Numbered from the stretch's first letter, positions 8,586 through 17,311 are shown. The stretch is DNA of 64,000 bases from Chitinophagaceae bacterium UBA1953 (GCA_002336115.1 DDEN01000041.1:493383-557382), one strand, 5' to 3'. Numbers and translations are program-made. The notes: a model not told the origin generated them from the sequence alone.

Positions 8586-9869
8586 ATGACTAATAAATCT
8601 TCAAACCGTTACGCAATTGTTATTATAGGAATTCTGTTTTTTGTGTTTGGTTTTGTTACATGGCTTAACGGCACTTTAATACCGTTTCTGAAATTGTCCT
8701 GCCAGCTAACCTCTGATACGCAGGCATTCTTTGTAACCTTTGCTTTTTATATGGCCTACTTCTTCCTTGCTATTCCTTCGTCGTACATCTTAAAGAAAAC
8801 AGGTTTTAAAAATGGAATGGCTTTAGGATTATTGGTGATGGCGGTTGGGTCGCTTGTGTTTGTGCCCGCAGCCAACACAAGAAACTTTGGTTTGTTTTTA
8901 ACGGGGCTTTTTATACAGGGTATGGGACTTGCCTTGTTGCAAACGGCATCAAATCCCTATATAAGTATTATTGGCCCTATAGAGAGTGCTGCCAAGCGTA
9001 TCAGCATTATGGGTATATGTAACAAAGTAGCCGGAATGCTAAGCCCTGTTATACTTGGCGCATTGGTACTTAAAAATGCTACAAAAATTGAAGAGCAGAT
9101 AAAAACTGCTACAGATGAAGCTGCTAAAACAGCTTTATTAAACGAACTGGCATCACGGGTAATTACTCCGTATATTATTATAGCTGTTGTTTTATTCCTC
9201 CTTGCTTTTATGATAAAAAAATCATCGCTGCCAGAAATCAATTTAGATCATGATGAAGCATCAGCCAACGAATCACACCACAAAACAAATGTATTCCAGT
9301 TCAGGCACCTGGTACTTGGTGTTCTTTGTTTGTTTCTTTATGTGGGAGTGGAAGTGATGGCCGGTGATGCTATTGGCGCTTATGGCAGGCAGTTAGGTAT
9401 GCCCTTAGACGAAACAAAATACTTTACAACATTTACTTTATTTTCAATGCTGGCCGGATACATAGCTGGCATTATTGCAATTCCTAAATATATTTCACAG
9501 CAAAGGGCATTGGCTGTTTCGGCAGTAATTGGGGTCATTTTTAGTCTTGCGGTATTTTTTTCCAAAGGTTATCTTGCCATAACATTTATTGCACTATTAG
9601 GACTTTCCAATGCGTTAATGTGGCCGGCCATTTTTCCGCTGGCAATTAATGGGCTGGGGAAGTTTACAAAAATTGGTTCTGCTTTGTTGGTAATGGGAAT
9701 TGCGGGAGGAGCAATTCTGCCATTAGCTTATACAACTTTGAGAGACAGGGGAATTACGTCAAACCATGTAGCTTTCCTTATTTGCATGCTTCCTTCTTAT
9801 ATCTATATACTATACTATGCCCTGAAAGGATATACAGCCGGGAAAGTGCGCACATCTCCGGGTGTTTAA
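8586..9869 (+). CDS. FucP/NagP-type MFS sugar:H+ symporter
   Basis: 427 residues with about twelve hydrophobic segments. The start resembles FucP/GluP family permeases (FFVFGFVTWLNGTLIPFLK). Family motifs include QGMGLALLQTASNPYISIIGP and later GLSNALMWPAIFPLAINGLGKFTKIGSALLVMGIAGGAILPL. These inner-membrane proton symporters carry fucose, glucose/galactose or, in the NagP branch, N-acetylglucosamine. LacI-type operators and the neighbouring kinase and GH109 gene favour an N-acetylhexosamine. Standard length, no frameshift. A bidirectional terminator follows 47 bp later. Confidence 0.82.
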   Translation: MTNKSSNRYAIVIIGILFFVFGFVTWLNGTLIPFLKLSCQLTSDTQAFFVTFAFYMAYFFLAIPSSYILKKTGFKNGMALGLLVMAVGSLVFVPAANTRNFGLFLTGLFIQGMGLALLQTASNPYISIIGPIESAAKRISIMGICNKVAGMLSPVILGALVLKNATKIEEQIKTATDEAAKTALLNELASRVITPYIIIAVVLFLLAFMIKKSSLPEINLDHDEASANESHHKTNVFQFRHLVLGVLCLFLYVGVEVMAGDAIGAYGRQLGMPLDETKYFTTFTLFSMLAGYIAGIIAIPKYISQQRALAVSAVIGVIFSLAVFFSKGYLAITFIALLGLSNALMWPAIFPLAINGLGKFTKIGSALLVMGIAGGAILPLAYTTLRDRGITSNHVAFLICMLPSYIYILYYALKGYTAGKVRTSPGV

Positions 9870-9915
9870 ATTTTTGTGACAGTCTGTTCCAATAAATGCA
9901 ATTCAAAAACAATAA

Positions 9916-9943
9916 AAAAGAGCAGGTGAAAATCTGCTCTTTT
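9916..9943. terminator. Bidirectional terminator, probably the ancestral tRNA-Arg terminator
   Basis: AAAAGAGCAG (9916-9925) pairs perfectly with CTGCTCTTTT (9934-9943). On the plus strand it can end the permease transcript. On the minus strand the stem is followed by TTTTTTATT, a strong terminator placed 9 bp beyond the tRNA-3'-end copy at 9953-9964. Confidence 0.75.
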
Positions 9944-9952
9944 GGGAAAGGT

Positions 9953-9964
9953 GGTAGTCCCGAC
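9953..9964. repeat. Candidate left attachment site (copy of tRNA-Arg 3' end)
   Basis: GGTAGTCCCGAC is identical, and in the same orientation, to 42113-42124, the 3' end of the tRNA-Arg gene. The match stops there: the tRNA continues AGGAATCG but here the sequence is GAAAATAC. Such a short copy of a tRNA 3' end at the far side of recombinase-linked DNA is what site-specific insertion leaves. Confidence 0.55.
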
Positions 9965-10149
9965 GAAAATACAATTGAACAAAATTGTAGCCTGTTTTAA
10001 GGATTTACATGATCGTTTTTTAACAATTGAAACATATCGAAAAAGAAATCATTTTACTGAGTTTTGATTTATCAAAACGACAAATCACATTTTACCAACT
10101 AAATGAATAAGTTTTTTTAATCGGCTCTAACGTTTCCCGATCAATTTCG

Positions 10150-10460
10150 TGTTATAACTCATCTACATGTGTGGATGCTGTAATAGCATTTGATGCACTC
10201 TATCTTTCAGAAATGTTACATACCCAGCCATTACAAATAATTTTAGGAAGTACGCCAGAAGCCTTTGGCTCCTACAGAGACAGCAGTGAGATGTTTAGGA
10301 AAGCCGCTTCAAATCAAAAAATATTGTAGTAATGAATGGCGCTTCACATTTTGATTTATACGATAATCCAAAGTATGAAGATAAGGCTGTTCAGAAGTTG
10401 ACTACTTTTTTAAAATATTATTTAAACTCAATCAACATTATTAAACAAAATCCCTTGTAG
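10150..10460 (+). pseudogene. Frameshifted 3' remnant of an alpha/beta-hydrolase gene
   Basis: Translation gives DAVIAFDALYLSEM, QPLQIILGSTPEAFGSYRD and MFRKAASNQK in one frame. It then continues after a single-base shift near 10325 as NIVVMNGASHFDLYDNPKYEDKAVQKL to a stop at 10458-10460. The GASHFDLYD block is the catalytic-His region of alpha/beta hydrolases. No N-terminal half or nucleophile elbow is present upstream, so this is a truncated, frameshifted relic near the island's left end. The upstream limit is approximate. Confidence 0.65.
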
Positions 10461-10470
10461 AGACAAGGGA
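10451..10470 (-). terminator. Short hairpin, possible terminator for the leftward operon
   Basis: TCCCTTGT and ACAAGGGA form an 8-bp perfect stem with a 4-nt loop. On the minus strand it is followed by TTTTGTTT. It lies 365 bp beyond the last gene of the 17.2-10.8 kb operon. Confidence 0.4.
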
Positions 10471-10834
10471 TTGCACGAAAATTGACGGAGTGTTTATTTT
10501 TGTTCACTCATCAAACCGTCCAATAGGTTACACAGGTCTTTTTATACTTGTTGTGTAAAGACAGAAAAAGACATTTTCAATCAATGTAAACCATTATTTT
10601 TCGAACCTTTGTTTACCCCTTGTGTGCCTAACTCAATAACACTTTTAAAAATCATATTTTCTGTTATCCTTGTAATAATATACTCAAAAATAATGTGCTT
10701 TATAGGTTGGAAAAAACCAGACAAATATTATGACAGAAGGATGGTGGTAGCACCACTGAGGCGGCACTTTTAGCCGCCACGCCATGTTTGTGCATGGATG
10801 GAGGGAATAAATTCGTGAGGAACGACCATCGCTC
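10471..10834. other. Non-coding stretch, nothing recognised
   Basis: No convincing reading frame on either strand. A GGCGGC...GCCGCC hairpin occurs around 10762-10780. No promoter, tRNA or repeat family recognised. Confidence 0.5.
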
Positions 10835-11017
10835 CTAAAAGATGTTTCCAAATTTTGCAAAGGAATAGGCCATCAATCCAAGAACTAAAACAACAACCAA
10901 AATAATTAACAACATTCTTCCCGTTTGCCTGATCGAGTGAAACAAGTGTCCAACTGTTCCCGTGAAGAAGAAATAAATCACAAGCAGAAGAAGAAATAAA
11001 AGAATTATTGGTACCAT
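10835..11017 (-). CDS. Small two-helix membrane protein
   Basis: 60 residues, almost all hydrophobic. Helix 1 is about residues 2-19 and helix 2 about 34-53, joined by a polar turn (GHLFHSIRQTGR). It starts 9 bp after the DegT-like gene stop on the same strand, so it is the last gene of the seven-gene operon. Small size and composition leave some doubt, but strand, spacing and the membrane theme of the operon support a real gene. It could anchor or regulate the operon's other membrane proteins. No family is recognised. Confidence 0.5.
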   Translation of the reverse strand: MVPIILLFLLLLVIYFFFTGTVGHLFHSIRQTGRMLLIILVVVLVLGLMAYSFAKFGNIF

Positions 11018-11026
11018 TTTTTTGAT

Positions 11027-12109
11027 TTAGGTTGTGTAGATCAGTCTTATCCAGTTATTGAAATGTGATTGAGATTTCTGTTTCAGTAAATTTTCCGAAC
11101 AAGAAAATTTGCCTCTGAATTGTTTACGGAATGATGAATCGAATGGAATTACTTTCTCTATGGAAGAGACCCCTGTGAATGGTTGATTTTGCTCATTCAG
11201 AAAATCGGTCACCTGTTGCAAGCTGACTGATGCTTTCAACTGTAATGAGAAACTGAAAAAGGTTGATGATTCAGGACAAGAAATATGCGGAGTTGCTTCA
11301 ACAAGATTTTTAGTTTGAAGTTGTGAAAGTAATTGAAAACATTTCTCCTGGTAGATTTTTAAAGCAGCCATTGATGATTCAAAAGTTTCGTTCAGGAATA
11401 TTGCAGACAGTGGATTCATTCTACCGTTCAGCGGGGCATACTCATTGTAATTGTTGATTCCGAAAACTGTTTTCTGCTTTGAGGGATGCTGTGAGTACCA
11501 AATCAATTCTTCATACAGTTTTTCATCATCAGTAATTACTGCACCTCCTTCAAAACCAAAAAGAGATTTACCGGGGGAGAAACTCAAAATAATTGCATCT
11601 GCAAAATATCCGGCAGGTTTTTCATCCCGGAATGCACCAAAACTTTGAGCACTGTCGGAAATATATTTAAGATCATGTTCTGAACAAAATCCCTTTATGG
11701 CTTTTGAATCAGCAGGTGTTCCATTGTAATCAACGGATATCAGTGCCTTTGTTTTGTCAGTGATTGCCGAAGGCAAATCTCTCACATCCATGTTGAGCGA
11801 AACAGAGTCAAACGAAGTGAAACGAAGTTTGTCTCTGTGCAAAAGAAACGGAGCTATCGAACCGCCCCAATTTATTGGGGTGGTGAGAATTTCTGTGTCG
11901 TGCAAATCCATCGCAAGACATACTGCCTGCATAGCTGTGGTTGCATTGCAAAAGGCAACACAGTATTTTTTGTTGTAATAGTCGCATAACCTTTTTTCAA
12001 GAAGAAAAATTGCCCCTGCGCCTGTCAAATGGGTATGCTGTGATGATGGTTGCGAATAGCAACCATCAATATATTCGACAAGCGATGCAATTGCATTTGT
12101 TGTTTCCAT
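11027..12109 (-). CDS. DegT/DnrJ/EryC1-family PLP-dependent enzyme
   Basis: 360 residues, fold type I aminotransferase of the sugar-aminotransferase family. It has NATTAM (55-60, phosphate-binding loop), SDSAQSFGA with Asp152 for the PLP nitrogen, and SFSPGKSLFGFEGGAVIT with the Schiff-base Lys181. All key residues are present, so it should bind PLP. Family members usually transaminate keto-sugars for surface glycans or antibiotics, but no sugar-nucleotide genes are nearby. Instead it follows an AAA+ ATPase by 2 bp in an operon of membrane proteins. The length is near the family norm and the C-terminal part looks divergent. The substrate is unknown. Confidence 0.8.
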   Translation of the reverse strand: METTNAIASLVEYIDGCYSQPSSQHTHLTGAGAIFLLEKRLCDYYNKKYCVAFCNATTAMQAVCLAMDLHDTEILTTPINWGGSIAPFLLHRDKLRFTSFDSVSLNMDVRDLPSAITDKTKALISVDYNGTPADSKAIKGFCSEHDLKYISDSAQSFGAFRDEKPAGYFADAIILSFSPGKSLFGFEGGAVITDDEKLYEELIWYSQHPSKQKTVFGINNYNEYAPLNGRMNPLSAIFLNETFESSMAALKIYQEKCFQLLSQLQTKNLVEATPHISCPESSTFFSFSLQLKASVSLQQVTDFLNEQNQPFTGVSSIEKVIPFDSSFRKQFRGKFSCSENLLKQKSQSHFNNWIRLIYTT

Positions 12110-12111
12110 AT

Positions 12112-13914
12112 TTAAACATTTGCGAATGGTTGCAGTTCACGGATTTTATTATTCAGTTTTATGAAATCAATGTTAAGGTCATCGTCCAAAATCTCTTTGA
12201 TATAATCCGGGAACGGATAGTTTGGGTCAGATTGTTTCTTCACATCATCGTACCAGGGAAGGAACGCCAAATTCCGGGTGTGAAGCAATGCACAATAATC
12301 GGCATAGTAATAAGACAACCTGTTTACATTTGGTATCACTTTGTAACTGGCATCTTCAATATGATTGATGCTTAACGGACCATCCATTAATGCACAGGAT
12401 GAAATAAGCGCCTCCCTGATCTCTCTCGGAGTTGAACCACCTTCGTAAAACCTTTTTGCTGCACCTATGAGACGCTGATTTTTAACGTCAATATCAACTT
12501 CACTGTTTAATGAATGGGCAATACTCTCAAGAATTGCCGGGAAGTCAATTGATACAGGCATTAACACAGGAACTATCAGCCAGCGGGTCAACATGGCACT
12601 GCTGATATCTGATGGTCTGTTTGTAGTTCCTACAATAGCACATTTGCCTGATATGGATGGATCAGAGAGAAAATTTTGCAACTGAGCCGTGTAGAATGAA
12701 GTAACTCCGCTGTCACCATTGAAATTATCCTTATTCATGGGCATCAGGCATTCAATTTCGTCTGCCAATCCGATACCTCCGTTCTGTTTGAAAATATCGA
12801 GGCAAAGTTTTATTCTTCTTTCGCTCTCGCCTACGTATTGAGACTTTGGGGTCACAAAGTTGAATGATGGAACGCCTGCCTTTGCCGCTGCATAATTTGC
12901 CAGCATGGTTTTTCCCGTTGCCGGGGCACCAGCCAGCAAAATATTTCTCAGGGTATTGGGATCATTTCTTTTAAGACCATCGGAGATTTTAAAAAGAATT
13001 TTTAATGCCTTTTGAATTGTGATCCCAACCAGGTTAAGGTTTTTTACCCTGTCCAACTGGATCGGTTCAAGGGTGTGCTCACTGATGGAAATGATGTCCT
13101 CCTGTTTTCTGGAAAAGACCTCGTTGGCATTTATTTTCTCCCCGGTATTTTCTGATTTCACATAAATACTTTCTAAGCTCCTGTTTGGGGTGCTACCAGA
13201 GAGGACAGAGAGAATGCTATCATCCAGTCCTTCTTCCAATGTTGCATTCGGATACCGGTTCTTTAAAGCAGCGATAAAAGGGAGTTTTTGTGATGCTCCC
13301 GGCTGACAAAGATTTACTACAGGTACATTCTGATAAAGCAATGCTTCCAATGTACCAGGGCGGGCTTCTGAAAAGATTATATAGTTCCTGTATTTGCGCA
13401 CTGCCAGACTTTTTGAAAGGCGTAAGGCGGTTTCAATACATAATAATTGTTCTTCCGAATGACTACCGGTTTGAAGAGCCGGAGTCAGATGCTCCGTGTA
13501 ATGAAAAAGAACCAGGAATTTCAGTGGTACCCCGTCACGCAAGAAAACTTTACTATCGGATTGCGACAGTTTCATTAAACCCCGAATGATCCGGGTAAAT
13601 TCAGGATCATCATTGTCACTGTGATGACCTGATTTTGTGCAAAGACCTAAGTCGTTTAGGCATTTGGTGACATTGCTTTTTTCTTCATTGTTAAGCAGAC
13701 GAAGATCATACGTGATACCTGTGCTTTTACTGTATTCAATCAACACAAGCTGGTGTGATTTGAATGCTTCCTCTCTGAGCATTTCGATCAGAGGGGTGAG
13801 TTGGTTCTTTTCATTTACCTCCAAATCAAAAAGGTCTCTGCCTCTGAGGATAATTGCTGTCCTGCCATCCTTGTAGGGCTGCATAATATTTTGTGAATCG
13901 CTCATTGTATTCAT
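12112..13914 (-). CDS. AAA+ ATPase with a Ycf46-like layout
   Basis: 600 residues. The C-terminal half is a canonical AAA+ module: Walker A GAPATGKT near residue 331, GESERRIKLCLDIF, Walker B GIGLADEIE near 384, sensor 1 IVGTTNRP, arginine-finger-like MLTRW and GGSTPREIREAL. The N-terminal 260 residues show alternating strands (FLVLFHYTEHL, YRNYIIFSEAR, VPVVNLCQPG). That arrangement recalls Ycf46-type ATPases, whose N-domain is a degenerate P-loop-like fold. It is encoded between two unknown proteins and a PLP enzyme in a membrane-protein operon, so it may remodel a membrane complex. The Ycf46 link is a recalled resemblance, not a search result. Confidence 0.75.
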   Translation of the reverse strand: MNTMSDSQNIMQPYKDGRTAIILRGRDLFDLEVNEKNQLTPLIEMLREEAFKSHQLVLIEYSKSTGITYDLRLLNNEEKSNVTKCLNDLGLCTKSGHHSDNDDPEFTRIIRGLMKLSQSDSKVFLRDGVPLKFLVLFHYTEHLTPALQTGSHSEEQLLCIETALRLSKSLAVRKYRNYIIFSEARPGTLEALLYQNVPVVNLCQPGASQKLPFIAALKNRYPNATLEEGLDDSILSVLSGSTPNRSLESIYVKSENTGEKINANEVFSRKQEDIISISEHTLEPIQLDRVKNLNLVGITIQKALKILFKISDGLKRNDPNTLRNILLAGAPATGKTMLANYAAAKAGVPSFNFVTPKSQYVGESERRIKLCLDIFKQNGGIGLADEIECLMPMNKDNFNGDSGVTSFYTAQLQNFLSDPSISGKCAIVGTTNRPSDISSAMLTRWLIVPVLMPVSIDFPAILESIAHSLNSEVDIDVKNQRLIGAAKRFYEGGSTPREIREALISSCALMDGPLSINHIEDASYKVIPNVNRLSYYYADYCALLHTRNLAFLPWYDDVKKQSDPNYPFPDYIKEILDDDLNIDFIKLNNKIRELQPFANV

Positions 13915-13918
13915 TTTT

Positions 13919-14782
13919 TCAGTTTTTGATTTTAGTTTGTTTGTTAAGCTGACGGATGCGGTCTAATTCCTTATTCGCCTTTTTCTGTCTGGTTTCATTC
14001 TGGACCTGCTGTGCCGAAGGCAACCAGCAGGTCCCGCCTGTCCATTTACGATTAGCATTGGTGAATTTCACGCCATACTTTTTAAGGGCTTCGCCAAAGT
14101 CATTCATCGCCTGGTTACATTCTCCTTCGTAGAAGTCTGTCGTTTCGCTTACCAGGTCAATAACCTTCGTTTTATTGTTAGTGCGGATTTCAGAGACGAT
14201 TCCCTGTCCATTTTCATTGAGAGCGGTTATAATGGGAACGGCATTTTTTATTCTAACCGTTACATTTTTAAAACCGGCTTCAGCCGAAGCCTTCTCGACA
14301 ATGTTCTGTAATTGGTGGCTGAATACCGAGCTATGCTGCAATTGGATTTCGTTCATGAGATTCTCAACCGATTTTTTCATGGTCTTTGCATCTGCGTTGA
14401 TTACCTGATGTAGCTTTTCCTGCACGGCATTTTTATCCTGAACGAGGTATTCCGTTTGAAGAATCGATTGCATAACTGCCGCTTTTTGTTTAGTAAGCGG
14501 GGTAAGGCTTTCAACGGATAATACATTGAGGTTAGCCGTGCAGGTGTGAAGGAAGTCTGAACGGAGTGAATTAGGAGATCGCAGTTCCATCTTATCATTC
14601 AGATTGCTCAGGGTGGTATACTTCATGTTTACGCTACCGGTAAATAATTCCCGGATGGCAGTATTTGTCATGTTGGAAACTGCATTCATCATCAGTGATG
14701 CAGCCGATACAGTGTTGGACACCATGCTGAAAGGCACGGATTCCAGTTCCGAAATATTTTCTCTTGTAACTATCTGTGACAT
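13919..14782 (-). CDS. Uncharacterised helical protein, AAA+ partner
   Basis: 287 residues, no signal peptide or membrane segment. The N-terminal two-thirds is mostly helical (SNTVSAASLMMNAVSNMTNTAIREL, long polar helices to residue ~175). A short alpha/beta segment follows (VTVRIKNAVPIITALNENGQGIVSEI), then EGECNQAMNDFGEALKKYGVKF and a basic tail. The GxxC...L.ALxxxG ending is reminiscent of DUF2997 proteins found with Ycf46-like ATPases, but the resemblance is weak. The gene lies 4 bp from the ATPase gene, which suggests they form a complex. No family is confidently recognised. Confidence 0.65.
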   Translation of the reverse strand: MSQIVTRENISELESVPFSMVSNTVSAASLMMNAVSNMTNTAIRELFTGSVNMKYTTLSNLNDKMELRSPNSLRSDFLHTCTANLNVLSVESLTPLTKQKAAVMQSILQTEYLVQDKNAVQEKLHQVINADAKTMKKSVENLMNEIQLQHSSVFSHQLQNIVEKASAEAGFKNVTVRIKNAVPIITALNENGQGIVSEIRTNNKTKVIDLVSETTDFYEGECNQAMNDFGEALKKYGVKFTNANRKWTGGTCWLPSAQQVQNETRQKKANKELDRIRQLNKQTKIKN

Positions 14783-14799
14783 GATTTTAAATTTTAGTG

Positions 14800-16002
14800 T
14801 TAAACAATAATTTCATTTTCGTTGAATACTTCACCAAATTCACCTGCTGCCTCCTCATTTGATACGCTGTTACCGTTATCATTCCCCATACCAGCATATT
14901 GAGTTTCCTGCTCTCTATTTTTATTTTGCCGGGTATTGTTCCGGTTATCCTGACTTTCATTTACTTCGGTTTCCTGAACGGGTTGCTCAATCTCCGGCTG
15001 CATTTGTCCATTTGCACTTTGCCTTGTGGGCGGCATTTCAATAGTAGTTGCAGCAATCCATATATTACTGAGTTCAGCCATATCCCCAGTCGGCTTGGTA
15101 AGCCGTATTTGAGAAATTGGAAAAACATCTTCATGGTAAATCTGATCATTAAGAAAAATCTGCTTATCAATTGAAAGGGCAAGTGCCGGTTTGGAGATTA
15201 ATGCCTGGTATTCTCTTTTCAGGTCAAAGGCATTGACAATGATCTGATCACCAATCCGGTCAGATATTTCTTTCTGAGTTATAACTGCATTTTCACTGTC
15301 ATTTCGCTCCTTTGTCAGTTGCTTCATTAAGGACAAGGATTTTTCAGTGTCCTTCATGAGCTTGTATTGGCGGCAATGCCTGGCAGTGGACAGATTAAGA
15401 AGCAGGGCAAGTACCAGAAAAGCAGTGAGCAAGATATTTACCGGATTACCGGGGTTTGTGAAAACCACAAAAAGGTTTGCCGTCGGGAGGAATAAAAGAG
15501 GAATAATAAATGCGAATCTGCCGATGATGTTTTGTGCATTTGTTGCTTCTCCACCTGTAGCATCAATACGATCCTCAATTGCATAAACCAATAACCAGTA
15601 GGCAATAACTCCACCTATGAGCATAGCAGGAATCCAGGCAATAGTTACATTCAGCAAGGCCTTCAGCATAACGGTTATTGCCATAAAACCCAGTATGGCA
15701 TCAGCAAATGCTGTGGCTTTTATCCGATTTTTGATACGCCTTCTTGCATTTATGTTCTCTACAGACAGATCTTCAACCGGCAGGCTGCTGTTGATCCGAA
15801 GGAAATCATCAAGCCGGGTCTGTGCCTTTATTAGCAGTTTTTGAGCGTTTATCAATTTTATAGCCTCCGCTCTCCATTTCAGTATCAGGATCAGCATTGA
15901 TTTTTGCAGGGAATCAATTGTTGACCCTTCCATTGAACTGCCAAACAATTTTAAAAATCCCCGGCTGAAAAAATCTTTCACTTTTGTAAATAGCTTTTTC
16001 AT
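14800..16002 (-). CDS. Four-helix membrane protein with coiled coils and acidic tail
   Basis: 400 residues. The amphipathic N-terminus (KVKDFFSRGFLKLFG) is followed by a coiled-coil-like region (residues ~25-85). Four hydrophobic segments follow at roughly 98-118, 122-142, 160-180 and 185-205, then a second coiled coil (MKDTEKSLSLMKQLTKERND) and a beta-containing domain (YHEDVFPISQIRLTKP). The last ~70 residues are Q/N/E-rich and probably disordered. It overlaps the upstream gene by 4 bp, implying coupled translation. It was probably built as the scaffold of the complex served by the AAA+ ATPase; that is inference. No family recognised. Confidence 0.68.
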   Translation of the reverse strand: MKKLFTKVKDFFSRGFLKLFGSSMEGSTIDSLQKSMLILILKWRAEAIKLINAQKLLIKAQTRLDDFLRINSSLPVEDLSVENINARRRIKNRIKATAFADAILGFMAITVMLKALLNVTIAWIPAMLIGGVIAYWLLVYAIEDRIDATGGEATNAQNIIGRFAFIIPLLFLPTANLFVVFTNPGNPVNILLTAFLVLALLLNLSTARHCRQYKLMKDTEKSLSLMKQLTKERNDSENAVITQKEISDRIGDQIIVNAFDLKREYQALISKPALALSIDKQIFLNDQIYHEDVFPISQIRLTKPTGDMAELSNIWIAATTIEMPPTRQSANGQMQPEIEQPVQETEVNESQDNRNNTRQNKNREQETQYAGMGNDNGNSVSNEEAAGEFGEVFNENEIIV

Positions 16003-16847
16003 CTGTTATGGTTTTGAGTTAACTTTTGTATTCTTTCCAGCACCTCAGATGGCACCTGTACTTCCGGCACTTCTCCTAATATTTTCTTAGTGCTGCTCGG
16101 TACCGGGTTTACAACAATGACAGAAATATCAACCGGCTTTGGTTTGAGCTTACCGCCTACATTGTCTTCCAGATCACTGAAGGCGATAAGAAATTTTTGC
16201 AGCGAATCAGGTGAAACTTTCATACTGCTAAAGCAGGCATTCAGGCCGCCCACAGCATCAGTTCTCCTGTGCGTTGGCGATCCCACTACATACACCGTAT
16301 TGTTTAGAAATGCGTAGCAGTCATTCAGGAACTGTTGTTTCTCCATAAAAAACTGTCTGGCATCAGCCATTGAATCGGCAATGAATTTTTGCAGATATTT
16401 TTCATACGCTGTTTTCTGATTGAAATATTCATAGCTGACCTCGCCTTCTTTTTGTACCGGAGCCGGATCACAGTGAGCCGGTTCAGGAACAGTGAGGTAC
16501 TTTACATCATTGTCTTTTGAATAGTTGTCAATGTAAGTGAGTGAATATTTGCCTCCACCGTGCCGATACTGCCAGTCAATCAACCGGCTGATATGTACCG
16601 TGTCTATTTTCGGAATGGCAAACTGCTTGTCTTCGATGTCGGTTGCATCCACAATTTCATAGAGCCATGTAGGTGATAACGGTTTTTCAGAAACGACTGT
16701 TTCCGGTGTTGCTTTCTTCCCCAGCACATATTCATTTACCAAATGATCCGTGCCGGCTTTTACCTTATCGTTTGTTAAGTAGAAGTAGCCAACTGCTCCC
16801 AGCAGGAGGACTACTATTGTTGCGATGTTGATATTTTTTCTTCTCAC
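15999..16847 (-). CDS. Membrane-anchored protein, possibly with a degenerate vWA-like domain
   Basis: 282 residues. A single N-terminal anchor (residues ~5-25, INIATIVVLLLGAVGYFYL) precedes a soluble domain. Within it NNTVYVVGSPTHRR, SLQKFLIAFSDLEDN and VDISVIVVNPVP look like successive core strands of a von Willebrand A or Rossmann-like fold. The S-D-x-E-D segment resembles the DGxxD strand of vWA domains, but a clear DxSxS metal site is missing. vWA partners are common for MoxR-type AAA+ ATPases, which would fit this operon. The assignment is tentative. Confidence 0.62.
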   Translation of the reverse strand: MRRKNINIATIVVLLLGAVGYFYLTNDKVKAGTDHLVNEYVLGKKATPETVVSEKPLSPTWLYEIVDATDIEDKQFAIPKIDTVHISRLIDWQYRHGGGKYSLTYIDNYSKDNDVKYLTVPEPAHCDPAPVQKEGEVSYEYFNQKTAYEKYLQKFIADSMADARQFFMEKQQFLNDCYAFLNNTVYVVGSPTHRRTDAVGGLNACFSSMKVSPDSLQKFLIAFSDLEDNVGGKLKPKPVDISVIVVNPVPSSTKKILGEVPEVQVPSEVLERIQKLTQNHNR

Positions 16848-16877
16848 ATTATTGAGTTTTGATTTTTTAAAATGATT

Positions 16878-17204
16878 TTACCAGTAACGCCTGCGATTAC
16901 GGGATGCGGGAAATATCCCCCTGAGCATCACAAATAAGCCGAACACGACAATGCCTAATGTGAGTAGTGATTGTAACAGTGCAGATTCTGCTGCTGCATT
17001 TCCTGCACCGTAAAGCCGGATAAAAAGGAACAGGGCTGCAGCGGCACTGGCTATAATGTAAATGGTTCTATTGCCGAGCAGGATCAGCAGCCCGGCAACG
17101 ATGATAAAGATGATTGTACCCTGGCTGAGATTTCCCAACAGCGCAAGCCGGATGGAAAAAATAATGAGGGAAATGATGCTACAGAAACGAAGGAAGTATT
17201 GCAT
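16878..17204 (-). CDS. Small polytopic membrane protein, first gene of AAA+ operon
   Basis: 108 residues with three or four hydrophobic helices (about 4-25, 28-47, 50-66, 80-96) and a basic C-terminus (RNRRRYW), suggesting a cytoplasmic tail. It is the first gene after the shared promoter element at 17231-17266, with about 26 nt between the -7 box and its ATG. The next gene follows 30 bp later. No family recognised. Confidence 0.6.
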   Translation of the reverse strand: MQYFLRFCSIISLIIFSIRLALLGNLSQGTIIFIIVAGLLILLGNRTIYIIASAAAALFLFIRLYGAGNAAAESALLQSLLTLGIVVFGLFVMLRGIFPASRNRRRYW

Positions 17205-17230
17205 AATAAACTTGGATTTTGTTTACTACA

Positions 17231-17266
17231 CAAATATTCTAAGCAAAGAGTTATCTGAAAATATCT
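17231..17266 (-). promoter_or_regulatory. Promoter A: tandem element + 11 nt + ATATTTG box
   Basis: On the plus strand AGTTATCTGAAAATATCT (17249-17266) is followed leftward by 11 nt and CAAATAT (17231-17237). Read in the transcribed direction this is a tandem AGATA repeat, an 11-nt spacer and ATATTTG, a match to the Bacteroidota -7 box. The same layout with 16 of 18 identical bases occurs at 26457-26492. The repeat occupies the -33 position, as for an activator-dependent promoter. Confidence 0.7.
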
Positions 17267-17311
17267 GAATGAGAAAGGGGGCAATCGTTGGGCTAAGGCT
17301 CATTAATTTTT

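Noticed and set aside
9953..9990. A second tRNA gene
   Set aside because: Only the last 12 bases match tRNA-Arg; no anticodon or D arm follows.
14899..15174. Plus-strand hydrophobic frame of 91 codons
   Set aside because: It is antisense to the four-helix membrane protein gene, which has clear operon spacing and better protein character.
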